From Rariglobus sp. (lineage in GTDB: Bacteria; Verrucomicrobiota; Verrucomicrobiia; Opitutales; Opitutaceae): a stretch of 64,000 bases of DNA. The DNA lies in assembly GCA_029266495.1 (NCBI GenBank), contig JAQSWS010000011.1:1-64000 (forward strand), in the 5' to 3' direction. Made by a program: the position numbers and the translations under genes. The notes beneath the pieces are model-generated. The model did not search any database. It had not been told where the DNA came from and saw only the letters and a list, made by a program, of their open reading frames with translations. Below, in pieces: positions 50,674 to 60,009 of this stretch (position 1 is the stretch's first letter; every line of letters starts with the position of its first letter).

Positions 50674-50683
50674 TACCCGCCGC

Positions 50684-53600
50684 ATGCTGCCCGACCACCA
50701 CCTGCTCTCCCAAATTCCCCTGCGTGCCGATTCCGTCATGCGAAAACTGCACGGCGCGATCTGGCAGGACGCGCTCGCGCTCGCGGTGCAGGCAACCGAA
50801 GCGCGCGCAGAGCAGCTCTCCTGGTCGCAGGCCCGCAAGCTCCCGTTACATGCCGCGCGTGTGCCCGAGCCTTGGGGAAAACTCTTCGACCAGCGCTGGT
50901 GCCACGTTGTGTTTCCACGCAAGACCGGCGGTTCGCAGTGGCTGCACTGGAAGGACGAGGGCGAGGCGACCCTTTACGTGCAGGGACGTCCGTTCTTCGG
51001 CTTCGATGTCGGGCATAAATACTGCCGCCTTCCCGCGGGATTGAAGGAGGTGTGGATCGAGGCGAACTGCGTGCAGAGCGCGATCTGGCATCCCGACGCC
51101 CGGGGCCTCTCCGCACACGGAAGTGTGTTCGAGGGCGCGTTTCTTGTGCATCGGGACGACGATGCCTGGCATGCATGGCACGATCTCAAGTGCCTCCTCG
51201 ATGTGGCGTTGAGTCTGCGCCAGCAGGAGAACGCCAGCCTGCTCCCCCAAATCGCTCCCGGCCATACCCAGGCCGCCTTGGATAAACACAGTCCCTCCTA
51301 CCGCCGGATGTTACGCTGGCTCGACGATGCCTGCACCGCGATCGAACGGGACGGGCCCGCCGCAGGTCGTCGCATCATGACCAGGGCCTACGTCGAACTT
51401 CGCGCCGGCCGCTCGCTGATGCAGGCGACGCTCACAGGGCACGCGCATATCGACCTGGTCTGGCTCTGGCCCGAACGCATTGGCGAACTCAAGACCGTGC
51501 ACACGTTTTCCACGGTCAACCGGCTCATGGATGAATATCCGGAGTTCCGTTTCGCCTACAGCCAGCCGGCCAGTTACGAGGCGGTGCAGCGCAGGTCACC
51601 CGAGCTTTATGGAGCCGTGCGCGCGCGCATGAAGTCCGGTCGCTGGCAGGCGACGGGCGCGATGTATGTCGAATCGGATACGCTCATCGCCTGCGGTGAA
51701 GCGCTGTTCCGCAGTTTCCTGGTCGGGCAGGAGGAGTTCACCAGGCTTGCGGGAAAACCCTCGCGCCTCACCTGGCTGCCCGACGTGTTCGGTTATTCCG
51801 CATGCCTCCCCCAAATGATGAAACTGGCCGGGGCGGATTATTTTTTCACCACGAAGCTCACGTGGAATCTGGTGAACCGGTTTCCTTACAGCAGCTTTGT
51901 CTGGCGCGGAAACGACGGTTCAGAAGTCGTCGCTCACGTCACCCAGGACAGCGGCTACTGCTCAAGCCTGGAGGCGGCGGAACTCAAGAACTCCTCCTGG
52001 GGACACCAGCAGGGCGATATTCATGGCGAATACCTGCTGCCCACCGGCTACGGGGACGGCGGCGGCGGGCCGACCGCCGAGATGTGCGAACGAGCCCGCC
52101 GCCTCGACGGCCTCCCCGGCATGCCCGCCGTAAAATGGGACCAACCCGAGGCTTTCTTTGACCGTCTCGCCAAACTAAAAAACCGCCTCCCCGTCCACAC
52201 CGGCGAGTGCTACGTCGAAGGTCACCGCGGCACCTACACCACGCACGGAAGCTTGAAGGCGGCGTTTCGCGAATTGGAACGCACGTTGCAAATCTCCGAA
52301 GCCGCCGCCTGCGTGACCGGAAAAAATCGGGACCGTGCGCACGCGTGGAAGCGCATGATCTTCGCCCAATTTCACGATTACATCCCCGGCAGTTCCGTCT
52401 GGGATGTTTACGCCGAGGGCATTCCCGAACTCCAAGCCCTCACGCGCGCCGAACTCACAAACGCAACCGACGCGCTGAGCAGCCCCGCCGCAGCCGACGC
52501 GTTGTTCAACCCGCACGCCGTCGAAATAACCAAGTGGCTGACGCCTCCCGGTGCCAAGCGCGCCGTGCGCGTGCGCCTGCCCGCACTGAGCGGCGTTTCT
52601 CTCAAGGCCTCACAGATCGACGACGGCGCGCCCGTCGTTATCGAAGGCCTCCGCGCCACGAGCGACCGTTGCGAACTCCGCCTCGACAAGAACGGCTGGA
52701 TCAAATCGCTCCGCTGCGATGGTCAAAACCTCGCGTTGGCCGGACCGGCCGGACAGTTGCTCTGTTACACCGACAAACCATCGCGCTTTGAAGCCTGGGA
52801 CATCGACCGTCACACCCTCGCAATGGGCCGCGTGTGCGATGCCACCCCGGAGATCACGCCATTCTCGGAAGGCCACCGCGCAGGCTTCCGCGTCAAACGT
52901 CCCGTCGGCGAAAAGAGTTCCGCCACCGTGGAGTTCGCCGTGGAGACCGGCAGCCCGTTGCTCCACGTCACGGCCGACCTCGACTGGCGCGACGAACATG
53001 CGTTGCTAAAGTTCTTTGTGCCGACGCAGCACCGCTCGCCGCAGGCGCGCTTCGGCATCCCTTACGGCAGCGTGTTGCGCCCGCAGGTCGTGAGCGGCCC
53101 GTTGTCCGAAGCCATGTGGGAAACGCCCTTCAGCCGCTGGCTGGCGGTGTTCGACGAATGCGAAAGCAACGGCCTCTTCCTCGTAACCGAAGCCAAATAC
53201 GGCGCCACCGTGCGCGACGGCGCAATCGGACTGAGCCTCGTGCGCAGCCCCCTCCAGGTCGGCTACGACAACCACCGCGGCGCATGGCCGCCGGCGCTTT
53301 CACGCCTGCAGGCTCCGTCGCAACACACCGACATCGGCCGTCACCACATTCGCCTCGCGCTCTGCCGCTACCAGTCCGCGTTGTCGCGCGCCGACCATCC
53401 CGCGAGCCGCGCCGACACGCTTTTCACCGATCCGTTGCCTTATCGCGGCGCCAGCCATGCCTCGCCGCTCGAATCACTCGATGGTGGCGACACGCTGATC
53501 CCGGCGTGGGCGCAGCCACTCGACGCGTCGTCCTGGTTGCTGCGTCTGCACGAAGTCGGCGGACAACGCGGTCGCTTGGTCGTCCGCCCAGCCGCCGGCT

Positions 53601-53728
53601 GGACCGCGTCACCAGCCGACGCAAAAGGCAACCTGTTGAAGAAATCCTCCACCTCCCTCCGCGTAGAGTTCACCCCGCATCAAATCGTCAGCGTGGTTTT
53701 TCACCGAACCAAAGACCTCCGGAAATAA
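50684..53728 (+). CDS. Alpha-mannosidase, GH38
   Basis: 1014 residues from the ATG at 50684, 10 bp after the upstream stop; an earlier in-frame start at 50573 would overlap that gene. The zinc-site motif GHAHIDLVWLWP lies near 252-263, with FAYSQPASYEAV, WQATGAMYVESD and the nucleophile in WLPDVFGYSACLPQMM (Asp367). A further His comes later in FAQFHDYIPGSS. The C-terminal half is the large beta-sandwich typical of the family. No signal peptide, so it would trim alpha-mannosyl units in the cytoplasm. It shares an operon with the GH42-like gene. Confidence 0.95.
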   Translation: MLPDHHLLSQIPLRADSVMRKLHGAIWQDALALAVQATEARAEQLSWSQARKLPLHAARVPEPWGKLFDQRWCHVVFPRKTGGSQWLHWKDEGEATLYVQGRPFFGFDVGHKYCRLPAGLKEVWIEANCVQSAIWHPDARGLSAHGSVFEGAFLVHRDDDAWHAWHDLKCLLDVALSLRQQENASLLPQIAPGHTQAALDKHSPSYRRMLRWLDDACTAIERDGPAAGRRIMTRAYVELRAGRSLMQATLTGHAHIDLVWLWPERIGELKTVHTFSTVNRLMDEYPEFRFAYSQPASYEAVQRRSPELYGAVRARMKSGRWQATGAMYVESDTLIACGEALFRSFLVGQEEFTRLAGKPSRLTWLPDVFGYSACLPQMMKLAGADYFFTTKLTWNLVNRFPYSSFVWRGNDGSEVVAHVTQDSGYCSSLEAAELKNSSWGHQQGDIHGEYLLPTGYGDGGGGPTAEMCERARRLDGLPGMPAVKWDQPEAFFDRLAKLKNRLPVHTGECYVEGHRGTYTTHGSLKAAFRELERTLQISEAAACVTGKNRDRAHAWKRMIFAQFHDYIPGSSVWDVYAEGIPELQALTRAELTNATDALSSPAAADALFNPHAVEITKWLTPPGAKRAVRVRLPALSGVSLKASQIDDGAPVVIEGLRATSDRCELRLDKNGWIKSLRCDGQNLALAGPAGQLLCYTDKPSRFEAWDIDRHTLAMGRVCDATPEITPFSEGHRAGFRVKRPVGEKSSATVEFAVETGSPLLHVTADLDWRDEHALLKFFVPTQHRSPQARFGIPYGSVLRPQVVSGPLSEAMWETPFSRWLAVFDECESNGLFLVTEAKYGATVRDGAIGLSLVRSPLQVGYDNHRGAWPPALSRLQAPSQHTDIGRHHIRLALCRYQSALSRADHPASRADTLFTDPLPYRGASHASPLESLDGGDTLIPAWAQPLDASSWLLRLHEVGGQRGRLVVRPAAGWTASPADAKGNLLKKSSTSLRVEFTPHQIVSVVFHRTKDLRK

Positions 53729-53920
53729 TACCGAAGCAGTCTCCCTTTCAGGCGTCAGCATCTGCATCCACACACCCGCCCTTAGTTTCAATCTCCGGAT
53801 CATACCCCTCCCTATCCGGTGATGTAGCCAAGCGCAGGAATGGTGTCCTCCCGGTAATCGTTCCAAGTTACGAACGGTATCAGGGTCGAGCCGCTGTTCA
53901 TCGCAGCGAGGTAACCACTA

Positions 53921-54943
53921 TTATCGATAATTCTTGAGACCTTTTCCTTTAAAAAAAATTCTGAGCGTCTCGACGGACTGGCGTCCGCAGCGAAGGAGCA
54001 TTGCTTTGTTGTCGCCTGCGAAATGCGGGGTGATCACGACATTCTCCATCGATCGGAATGGATGATCCATCGGGGCCGGTTCTTCGGCGAAAACGTCCAG
54101 AAAAGCTGAAAAGCGCTTCGTTTTCAGCTCGACGATCAACGCATTTTCATCCGTCAAGGCGGCGCGTGCCGAGTTGATGAAAACCGCACCATCCTTGATC
54201 TTCGCGAACTCCTTCGCTCCGAACATCCCTGTGGTCTGAGGAGTTACCGGCAAATGGAGGGAAATAACGTCGGCCGTTCGCAGCAGTTCCTCCATGGACA
54301 CGAGCGTTGCGCCGGCTTTATCCGCCTGTTCTTGGGTCCAGTAAGGATCATAGGCGATGACCTTGGCGCCCAAGCCCGTAAACATCCGGGCACAATGGGC
54401 TCCGATGCGTCCCAACCCGACAAGGCCAATGGTGCTTTCGCAAACCAATCCGAGGTCGAGGCGGTTTTCCCCCCATTGGGAGCCCGATTTCATGGCTTTG
54501 TCGAAGGTATGGAGCTTGCGGATGCCCATTGTTGCCGCCGTGAGAGTCCACTCGGCGACCGCCACGGTATTGGCGTTGGAGCCCTCTGTGAGAGGGACGT
54601 TCGCCTCTTTAGCTGCCTCGACGAATTGTTCACCCCAATGGGCGATGCAGATCGCCTTTACCGTGCCTACCGTTTTCAGGACGTCTCCGGTAATTTCGGC
54701 AGACCACCCACCTGCCAGTGATAAAATCGCCGAACATCCCTGCAGCCTGGCCACAATACTCTCCCGCGAACGCTCTTCTACCGTCGGACCGTCGTTAACC
54801 ACTTCCGCAAACGAAGAGAGGTCGGCCTCGTTTTTTTCGTTCATGTAGAGGCTATATTTCGGCCCGATGCGATGAATGTATACTTTCGGTTTGGAGTTGT
54901 TCGAATCACTCATGGTTTTAGCTCCAGATTTTACGGAACTCAT
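53921..54943 (-). CDS. D-2-hydroxyacid dehydrogenase (NAD-binding)
   Basis: 340 residues from an ATG at 54943 that overlaps the upstream stop by 4 bp; a second ATG at 54913, with GGAG at SD distance, is also possible. The NAD-binding motif GLVGLGRIGAHC starts near 174. Catalytic residues of the family are visible: Arg in NSARAAL, Glu in DVFAEEP and His in VITPHFAG. It would reduce a 2-keto acid or oxidise a 2-hydroxy acid. It is the last gene of the minus-strand set with the Gfo/Idh/MocA protein, suggesting breakdown of a sugar acid or oxidised sugar. Confidence 0.92.
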   Translation of the reverse strand: MSSVKSGAKTMSDSNNSKPKVYIHRIGPKYSLYMNEKNEADLSSFAEVVNDGPTVEERSRESIVARLQGCSAILSLAGGWSAEITGDVLKTVGTVKAICIAHWGEQFVEAAKEANVPLTEGSNANTVAVAEWTLTAATMGIRKLHTFDKAMKSGSQWGENRLDLGLVCESTIGLVGLGRIGAHCARMFTGLGAKVIAYDPYWTQEQADKAGATLVSMEELLRTADVISLHLPVTPQTTGMFGAKEFAKIKDGAVFINSARAALTDENALIVELKTKRFSAFLDVFAEEPAPMDHPFRSMENVVITPHFAGDNKAMLLRCGRQSVETLRIFFKGKGLKNYR

Positions 54944-56163
54944 ATTTTCCAGTATTTATTGATCGGGTTTTGATATTCGGAAATTTTGCCGCTCAGGACG
55001 TCTGCATATTTCACCGGTCTACCCAGCGTCGCCGACTCAAAGCAGGCTTCGCACAAGGCCTTCGCCCGAAGACCGTCTTCGCCGTCCAATTCAGGTTTGC
55101 GGCGGTTTCGGATAGAATCGGCAAAGTCCCAGATTTCGATGCCGAAACTGTGGGTGCAGCCAAAGGGGAATAAGCGCTTTTTTTCCTCGTCGCCGAGGGT
55201 GGCAAGATATTCGCGTTCGACCTCCCCGTTGGAAACGATGCTTTGATCGGCCAGGATCGTGTTTGCGCCCCCTTCGAACGAGTGAAACCCGTTGCCCAAA
55301 TCTTCCATGCTCCCTTTGGAACCGAAATACCGCGCATGGCGCAGCGTTGCGCCAGGGAATGAGCGTGAATAGCTCCAAATGACCGACGTTCCATTTCTGA
55401 ACCGGATGACTGCATGCCAGGCATCTTCGACCGTCGGCATGACATCGCCGAAGATAGGTGCGTCGCTGATGGTCCTCGTGTCGTTGGTCGACATGTGACA
55501 GGAAATTTCATCGGGTTCGCCGAAGAGGACCATTTGCATGTCGGCAAAATGGGCTCCGCTATCCATGATCATCCCACCGCCGGTCAAGAGCTTGAGACCG
55601 CGCCATTTCAGGATCGGGTTATCGTAGTCGAACTTCCCAAATCCGAGGTCAGCAACGTGAACTTCTCTGATATCTCCAATGAGTTTCCGTTCCTTGATGG
55701 CCCATGCACAGGCCCGAGCCGACAACCCGCGGCGGATGTTCTCCGCCGTAGCAAGGATCCGATTGTTTCGCCTGGCAGCATCTATAATCAGGCGTGATGC
55801 TTTGATCGTAAGGCCGAGTGGCTTCTCAATCATCGCGTGCAGCCCGCCATCCAGCACCTGAATGCCGAGTTGATGGTGCATGTAATGCGGGAGGCAGAGG
55901 TCCGCGCCGTCTGCGATTCCTGCCGCAATCAGGGCGTTGATTTCGGTAAAAACGCGGGGCTCAAAGCCTTGGATTTCGGCGATTTCACGGGCTTTGCGGC
56001 GGGCATCTTGTTCGCGTCGGGAGTAGCAAGCACTATAGACGATGTCCTTGCAGCCGCCTTTAACCAGCTCCTTGAAGCCATCGATGTGGGCACCGGAAAT
56101 GCCTCCGCAGCCAATCAATGCAAGTCGAATAGGGGGGAGCGCTGGTTCTTTAGTTGATGTCAT
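54940..56163 (-). CDS. Gfo/Idh/MocA-family oxidoreductase
   Basis: 407 residues. The N-terminal Rossmann fold has RLALIGCGGISGAHIDGF, and the conserved EKPLGLT motif (Lys for catalysis) follows MIEKP near residue 114. The C-terminal alpha/beta domain includes GGGMIMDSGAHFADM, which bears the usual catalytic-region His. Members oxidise or reduce sugars and cyclitols with NAD(P). It overlaps the dehydrogenase gene by ATGA and is separated from the FAD oxidoreductase by 192 bp in which I see no gene. Codons are clearly less GC-biased than in the 28-45 kb genes. Confidence 0.92.
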   Translation of the reverse strand: MTSTKEPALPPIRLALIGCGGISGAHIDGFKELVKGGCKDIVYSACYSRREQDARRKAREIAEIQGFEPRVFTEINALIAAGIADGADLCLPHYMHHQLGIQVLDGGLHAMIEKPLGLTIKASRLIIDAARRNNRILATAENIRRGLSARACAWAIKERKLIGDIREVHVADLGFGKFDYDNPILKWRGLKLLTGGGMIMDSGAHFADMQMVLFGEPDEISCHMSTNDTRTISDAPIFGDVMPTVEDAWHAVIRFRNGTSVIWSYSRSFPGATLRHARYFGSKGSMEDLGNGFHSFEGGANTILADQSIVSNGEVEREYLATLGDEEKKRLFPFGCTHSFGIEIWDFADSIRNRRKPELDGEDGLRAKALCEACFESATLGRPVKYADVLSGKISEYQNPINKYWKI

Positions 56164-56355
56164 GGTTGGGATAGGCGACGTGGGCGCAGTAAAATGTCAT
56201 TGTGGTTTTCCTCGTTGCCTACCCGGCGGCGTTTTCGGACTGCGGGGGCACGTGTGAAGAGGCCGAGCCTGACGAGGAGGATTTCCGGGCAGGGATGAGG
56301 CTTGGGACTTATTTTGTGGCCGCTGCGGTCCCCCTGCGGCTTCAAGTTTTATTAA

Positions 56356-57660
56356 TTACACAAAAGCTCCGTTGGCTCGCAAAGTCTGCCTCAACAAGGC
56401 CGGATCAAGCTCCCGCGTGCCGGAAAAACCGCCCTTCACACAAAGCGCGGCGGCGGTCCCCGCCCCCTCGCCGATAGCCATGACCTGGTTCGTCACTCGG
56501 ATTGCCGCGTGCGCTTCGTGGGTGGAATCGAGGCAGCGCGATGCCACGAGCAGGTTATCGATCCCCTTCACTCGGATGCTTCGATAGGGAATTTCATACC
56601 AAGCTCCCTTGGGGGGATGGACCAGTGTCGTGCCCTCGCCCTTGGGATTATGAATATCGATGAAATTGCTTCCCCTGGCGAGGCAGTCGTCGAATTTGGG
56701 GCATGTCAGGATGTCATCAGCCGTGATCGTATAATCACAATGGATACGCCGGGTCTCCCGGACTCCGATGAACGGAGCCGTTTCGGAAAGAACAGCCCGT
56801 TCAAAACCACGGATATATTTTTTTAAGAACGCCACCACCTCGGCCACTTGCCGCCGGGCCTCGATCGTTGCATCCGTAAGATCTCGTATCCGCGTTCCGT
56901 CCTTCCCCAATATGCGGGTCGTGTTGATGCTCCATTGGCCCTTGCGAGGCATCTGAAATGCGAGCACGTCCTCCCGCGGAACCGTGACCTCGCCGCGTGT
57001 CTTGGCTTCTTTCCAAGCTTGATGACACTCCGGCTGTTCATGCCACCAAGGCGAAATGCTGTCGTTGTCCACCTGGTCCATGATGAAGATCATGGTCATC
57101 GGCTGCATGGCGGCGTCTCCTTGTCGGCCCTGCTCATAACAGGCTCCCGCACGCACCGACACATCTCCGTCTCCGGTGCTGTCGATGATCTGATCGGCCC
57201 AGATCACCTCCCGTCCCTGCTTTGATTCGACGATCACTCCTTTCACCTGACTGCCGTCCCGGATCACATCCGAAAAATTCGTATAGAAGTAGGGAATAAT
57301 GCCCGCGGAAGTGACGACGTCATCAAGGATCTTTTTTGCGGTTTCGATATCGTAAGTTCCTCCACCGCCATATGTATCCCCCCACTGATACCAAGAATTC
57401 CGATTCGCCAGATGAGTGACGAGCTCTTTGAAGATGCCGTGCACGTGGGGACTCGGCATGATTGCACCGAGGATGCCGGCGGTCCAATTTCCGCCAAAAG
57501 ACCCGGTTCGCTCGACCAAGATCGTGCGGGCGCCATTTCGCGCTGCCGAGATCGCCGCTCCCAAGCCTCCTGGCCCTCCTCCAAGCACCAGCACGTCCGC
57601 ACGGTCGAGAACCCTGAGCTTCTTCTGTGGCTCACAATAAAAATCTTGGGATTGTTCCAT
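56356..57660 (-). CDS. FAD-dependent oxidoreductase (FAD_oxidored type)
   Basis: 434 residues from the ATG at 57660 (MEQSQDFYCEPQKKLRVLDR); an in-frame GTG at 57681 is weaker. FAD motif DVLVLGGGPGGLGAAISAAR with following ILVERTGSFGGN; later IDSTGDGDVSVRAG and a C-terminal IRVTNQVMAIGEGAGTAAAL. It belongs to the same broad family as the 20934 gene but is shorter. It is divergent from the AraC gene at 57743 and transcribed toward the Gfo/Idh/MocA and dehydrogenase genes, which suggests one regulated pathway. Substrate unknown. Confidence 0.87.
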   Translation of the reverse strand: MEQSQDFYCEPQKKLRVLDRADVLVLGGGPGGLGAAISAARNGARTILVERTGSFGGNWTAGILGAIMPSPHVHGIFKELVTHLANRNSWYQWGDTYGGGGTYDIETAKKILDDVVTSAGIIPYFYTNFSDVIRDGSQVKGVIVESKQGREVIWADQIIDSTGDGDVSVRAGACYEQGRQGDAAMQPMTMIFIMDQVDNDSISPWWHEQPECHQAWKEAKTRGEVTVPREDVLAFQMPRKGQWSINTTRILGKDGTRIRDLTDATIEARRQVAEVVAFLKKYIRGFERAVLSETAPFIGVRETRRIHCDYTITADDILTCPKFDDCLARGSNFIDIHNPKGEGTTLVHPPKGAWYEIPYRSIRVKGIDNLLVASRCLDSTHEAHAAIRVTNQVMAIGEGAGTAAALCVKGGFSGTRELDPALLRQTLRANGAFV

Positions 57661-57681
57661 GGGCAAACCGTAGGTGCGCAC

Positions 57682-57695
57682 GGTGACTGATCACC
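57682..57695. promoter_or_regulatory. Palindrome in the FAD/AraC divergent promoter
   Basis: GGTGA (57682-57686) and TCACC (57691-57695) are perfect inverted arms around CTGA. It lies in the 82-bp gap between the divergent FAD oxidoreductase and AraC genes, near the FAD gene. An operator is possible; AraC proteins more often bind direct repeats. Confidence 0.3.
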
Positions 57696-57742
57696 AATCG
57701 ATACACTTGTAGGGGATACGTATTTTATTACATATCTTAGCC

Positions 57743-58648
57743 ATGCCGACCGGTCGACCTGACGCCGCTGAATTCACGATCCGCGATTACTCCTCTCTCA
57801 ACGCCCGCCTGTTGTGGTGTTACGAGGACGTGGTCGTCGCGGACAACCGGCGCAAATTCGAGAAAGACCGTCACATTCACGCGTGGTGCCTTCTTCGGGG
57901 TGCGGTCACCGTTGTCTCAGGGGGGCGCAAATGGGTCGCGCAGAGTGGAGAGTGGATGCTCGGTTCGCCCCAGCCTTATCGACAGGACTTCACGGACGAT
58001 GCGCGGATTATTTCCGTCAATTTCAAAGTCGAATGGCCGTCGGGCGATTCGCTGATTAATGACCCCGTCGTGGTCCGCGACGCCGATTTTCCGATGCTGG
58101 CCCGCGTAGCGCGTCCGATGGCGGCTTTCATCCGCCGCCATTTCCCAGGCGTGAAGAACGATCTCTGGCTGTGCCCTTCGACCCTGCGTTCCTACTTCGA
58201 AATACAGGGGCATTTCTCTCGCTGGCTGGTGGCCTACCTGCAGGTGATCGAGGCGGCAGGGGTGACGCCTACCCGCATAGCTGGGCTCGATGCACGCGTC
58301 GTCGAGATGCTGCGTTATCTCGATCGGCATGCGTGGAGCGCTCAGTATCATGAGGCTGGCATCTCGGAAACTATCGGAGTGAGTGTCCGACACCTCGACC
58401 GACTCTTCGTCCAACAAATTGGTCGGACTCCTCGCGAATATCTTCAAAAACGCCGATTCGAATCGGCGGTGATCTTTCTTTCCGAATCGACGAAGTCGAT
58501 TAAACGAATCGGCTACGACCTTGGGTTTTCATCTCCTGGACACTTCACCCATTGGTTTCAGCAAAAGTCCGGGCAGTCCCCGAGCGCATTTCGGTCTTCC
58601 CGGAAAATGAAAGCCATACCGCGCCTCTTGGCTCGCAAGGCGAAGTGA
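57743..58648 (+). CDS. AraC-family transcriptional regulator
   Basis: 301 residues. Cupin-like sensing domain (KDRHIHAWCLLRGAVTVVSG, VAQSGEWMLGSPQ) and a C-terminal double helix-turn-helix (GISETIGVSVRHLDRLFVQQIG; SIKRIGYDLGFSSPGHFTHWFQQ). It is distinct from the other three AraC proteins of the window. It is divergent from the FAD oxidoreductase operon and most likely regulates it. The 151 bp after its stop, before the tRNA, hold only the tRNA terminator and no gene. Confidence 0.92.
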   Translation: MPTGRPDAAEFTIRDYSSLNARLLWCYEDVVVADNRRKFEKDRHIHAWCLLRGAVTVVSGGRKWVAQSGEWMLGSPQPYRQDFTDDARIISVNFKVEWPSGDSLINDPVVVRDADFPMLARVARPMAAFIRRHFPGVKNDLWLCPSTLRSYFEIQGHFSRWLVAYLQVIEAAGVTPTRIAGLDARVVEMLRYLDRHAWSAQYHEAGISETIGVSVRHLDRLFVQQIGRTPREYLQKRRFESAVIFLSESTKSIKRIGYDLGFSSPGHFTHWFQQKSGQSPSAFRSSRKMKAIPRLLARKAK

Positions 58649-58763
58649 AAAACTACGGTGGAAACTACGGGTTTGGTTTCTAGATTTTGACCATAGTTGC
58701 CCGAAGTTTAAAAATTCTGCGTGACTGGAAACAGACGCCCTAAAAGCGCGTAACTCATTCAAC

Positions 58764-58793
58764 AAAAAACCCTCGGAAGTGTTTCCGAGGGTT
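58764..58793 (-). terminator. Intrinsic terminator of the tRNA-Met gene
   Basis: On the minus strand an 11-bp stem (AACCCTCGGAA with TTCCGAGGGTT, plus-strand positions 58768-58778 and 58783-58793) has a 4-base loop and is followed by TTTTTT. It lies 7 bp after the 3' end of the tRNA. Confidence 0.85.
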
Positions 58794-58799
58794 TCAAAT

Positions 58800-58880
<81 letters not shown>

Positions 58881-58893
58881 GTGGGAGGGCGAG

Positions 58894-58921
58894 AACATGG
58901 TTTCGCACCTCCCTCTGTCAA
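58894..58921 (-). promoter_or_regulatory. Promoter for the tRNA-Met gene
   Basis: On the minus strand a perfect TTGACA (plus-strand 58916-58921) is followed after 16 bases by CATGTT (58894-58899). The tRNA 5' end lies 17 bp further on. The -35 is ideal and the -10 weak. Confidence 0.5.
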
Positions 58922-59099
58922 CGGCCATTTTGAAAAAATCCCGATTCTCCGCTTGCCAGCGCTTCCGCCGCTCTCTGTGCTCTCACTTTCCTTCGCCCAT
59001 TCCGGGCGTCGGAAAACATCAACCACAACACTCATCTCGCGATCGCAAGGCGGCCCATTGGCCGACCTGTGTTTCAACCAGATAACATAGATCAACTCC

Positions 59100-59989
59100 A
59101 TGAACGTCTCCCCTAAAGACCTCCTCGATGCCGGCGTCCACTTCGGTCACCAGACCAAGCGCTGGAATCCCCGCTCCAAGCCCTACGTGTTCGATCACCG
59201 CCAGGGCATCACCATCATCGATCTCGGCAAGACCCACGAACTCCTCCAAAAGGCCTACGCCTTCCTTGAGGACACCGTCGCCAGCGGCGGCAACGTGCTC
59301 TTCGTCGGCACCAAGCGCCAGGCCCAGGAAATCGTCCGCGAGGCCGCCATCGCCACCCACCAGCCCTACGCGGTCGACCGCTGGCTCGGCGGCACCCTCA
59401 CCAATTTCGCCACCGTCAAGAAATCCATCGCGAAGTTCAAAAAGTTCCAGCAGCAGGAAGCCTCCGGCGAACTCCCTCCAAGGAAGAGTCCGCCATCAAG
59501 CGCGAGATGGTGCGCATGAACAAGAATTTCTCCGGCATCATGGAGCTCAACTCGCTCCCCTCCGCCGTGTTCGTCCTCGATGCCCACCACGAGGCCATCG
59601 CCGTCGCCGAGGCCAAGCGCCTCAACATTCCCTGCGTCGGTCTCGTCGACACCAACTCCGACCCCACCCAGCTCGCCTACCCGATTCCGGGCAACGACGA
59701 CGCTGTGAAATCGATCCGCATCATCGTCGACACCGTCGTCGAGGCCATCCAGAACGGCCTCGCCCAGCGCGAGAGCCGCCGCAACACCCGCGGCCAGGCC
59801 GATCTCCGCGCCGCCTCCGCCTCGATGGCCGCCGCCGCCGGCGCCGTCAATGAAGAGGGCGAAGTCGACCTCTCCAAGGTCGAGCTTCCCTCGAACATCG
59901 AGCTCAGCGAAGGCGAAATCGCCCTCGCCGCCGCCAAGAAAAAGACCGCCGTGACCCCCCGCAAGAAGGTCGCCGCCCCCAAGGAATAA
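59100..59989 (+). pseudogene. rpsB: Ribosomal protein S2 gene, frameshifted as given
   Basis: The first frame encodes S2 from MNVSPKDLLDAGVHFGHQTK to about residue 125 (FQQQEASGEL), then runs out of frame and stops at 59519. The correct continuation (SKEESAIKREMVRMNKNFSG) is in another frame from about 59477 and runs to 59989. One base appears to be missing within about 59470-59482 (CTCCCTCC). Restored, the protein would have 296 residues, with a charged C-terminal extension ending RKKVAAPKE. S2 is an essential 30S protein. It is followed by tsf after 20 bp, the usual rpsB-tsf operon. A sequencing or assembly indel is the likeliest explanation. Confidence 0.93.
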
Positions 59990-60009
59990 CCGCCTCCGTC
60001 CTTTATTTA

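Noticed and set aside
53729-53920. Attachment-site duplication of the tRNA-Met 3' end
   Set aside because: I looked for GGGTGCAGGGGTTGG or its complement at the left border and found none; there is also no integrase gene, so the island idea rests only on composition and position.
59466-59490. Programmed -1 frameshift signal in rpsB
   Set aside because: No slippery heptamer of the usual X-XXY-YYZ form is present in the original frame and no clear downstream pseudoknot; recoding is not known for S2.
59507-59989. Separate small gene starting within rpsB
   Set aside because: Its sequence is simply the second half of S2; the better explanation is one gene with a missing base.
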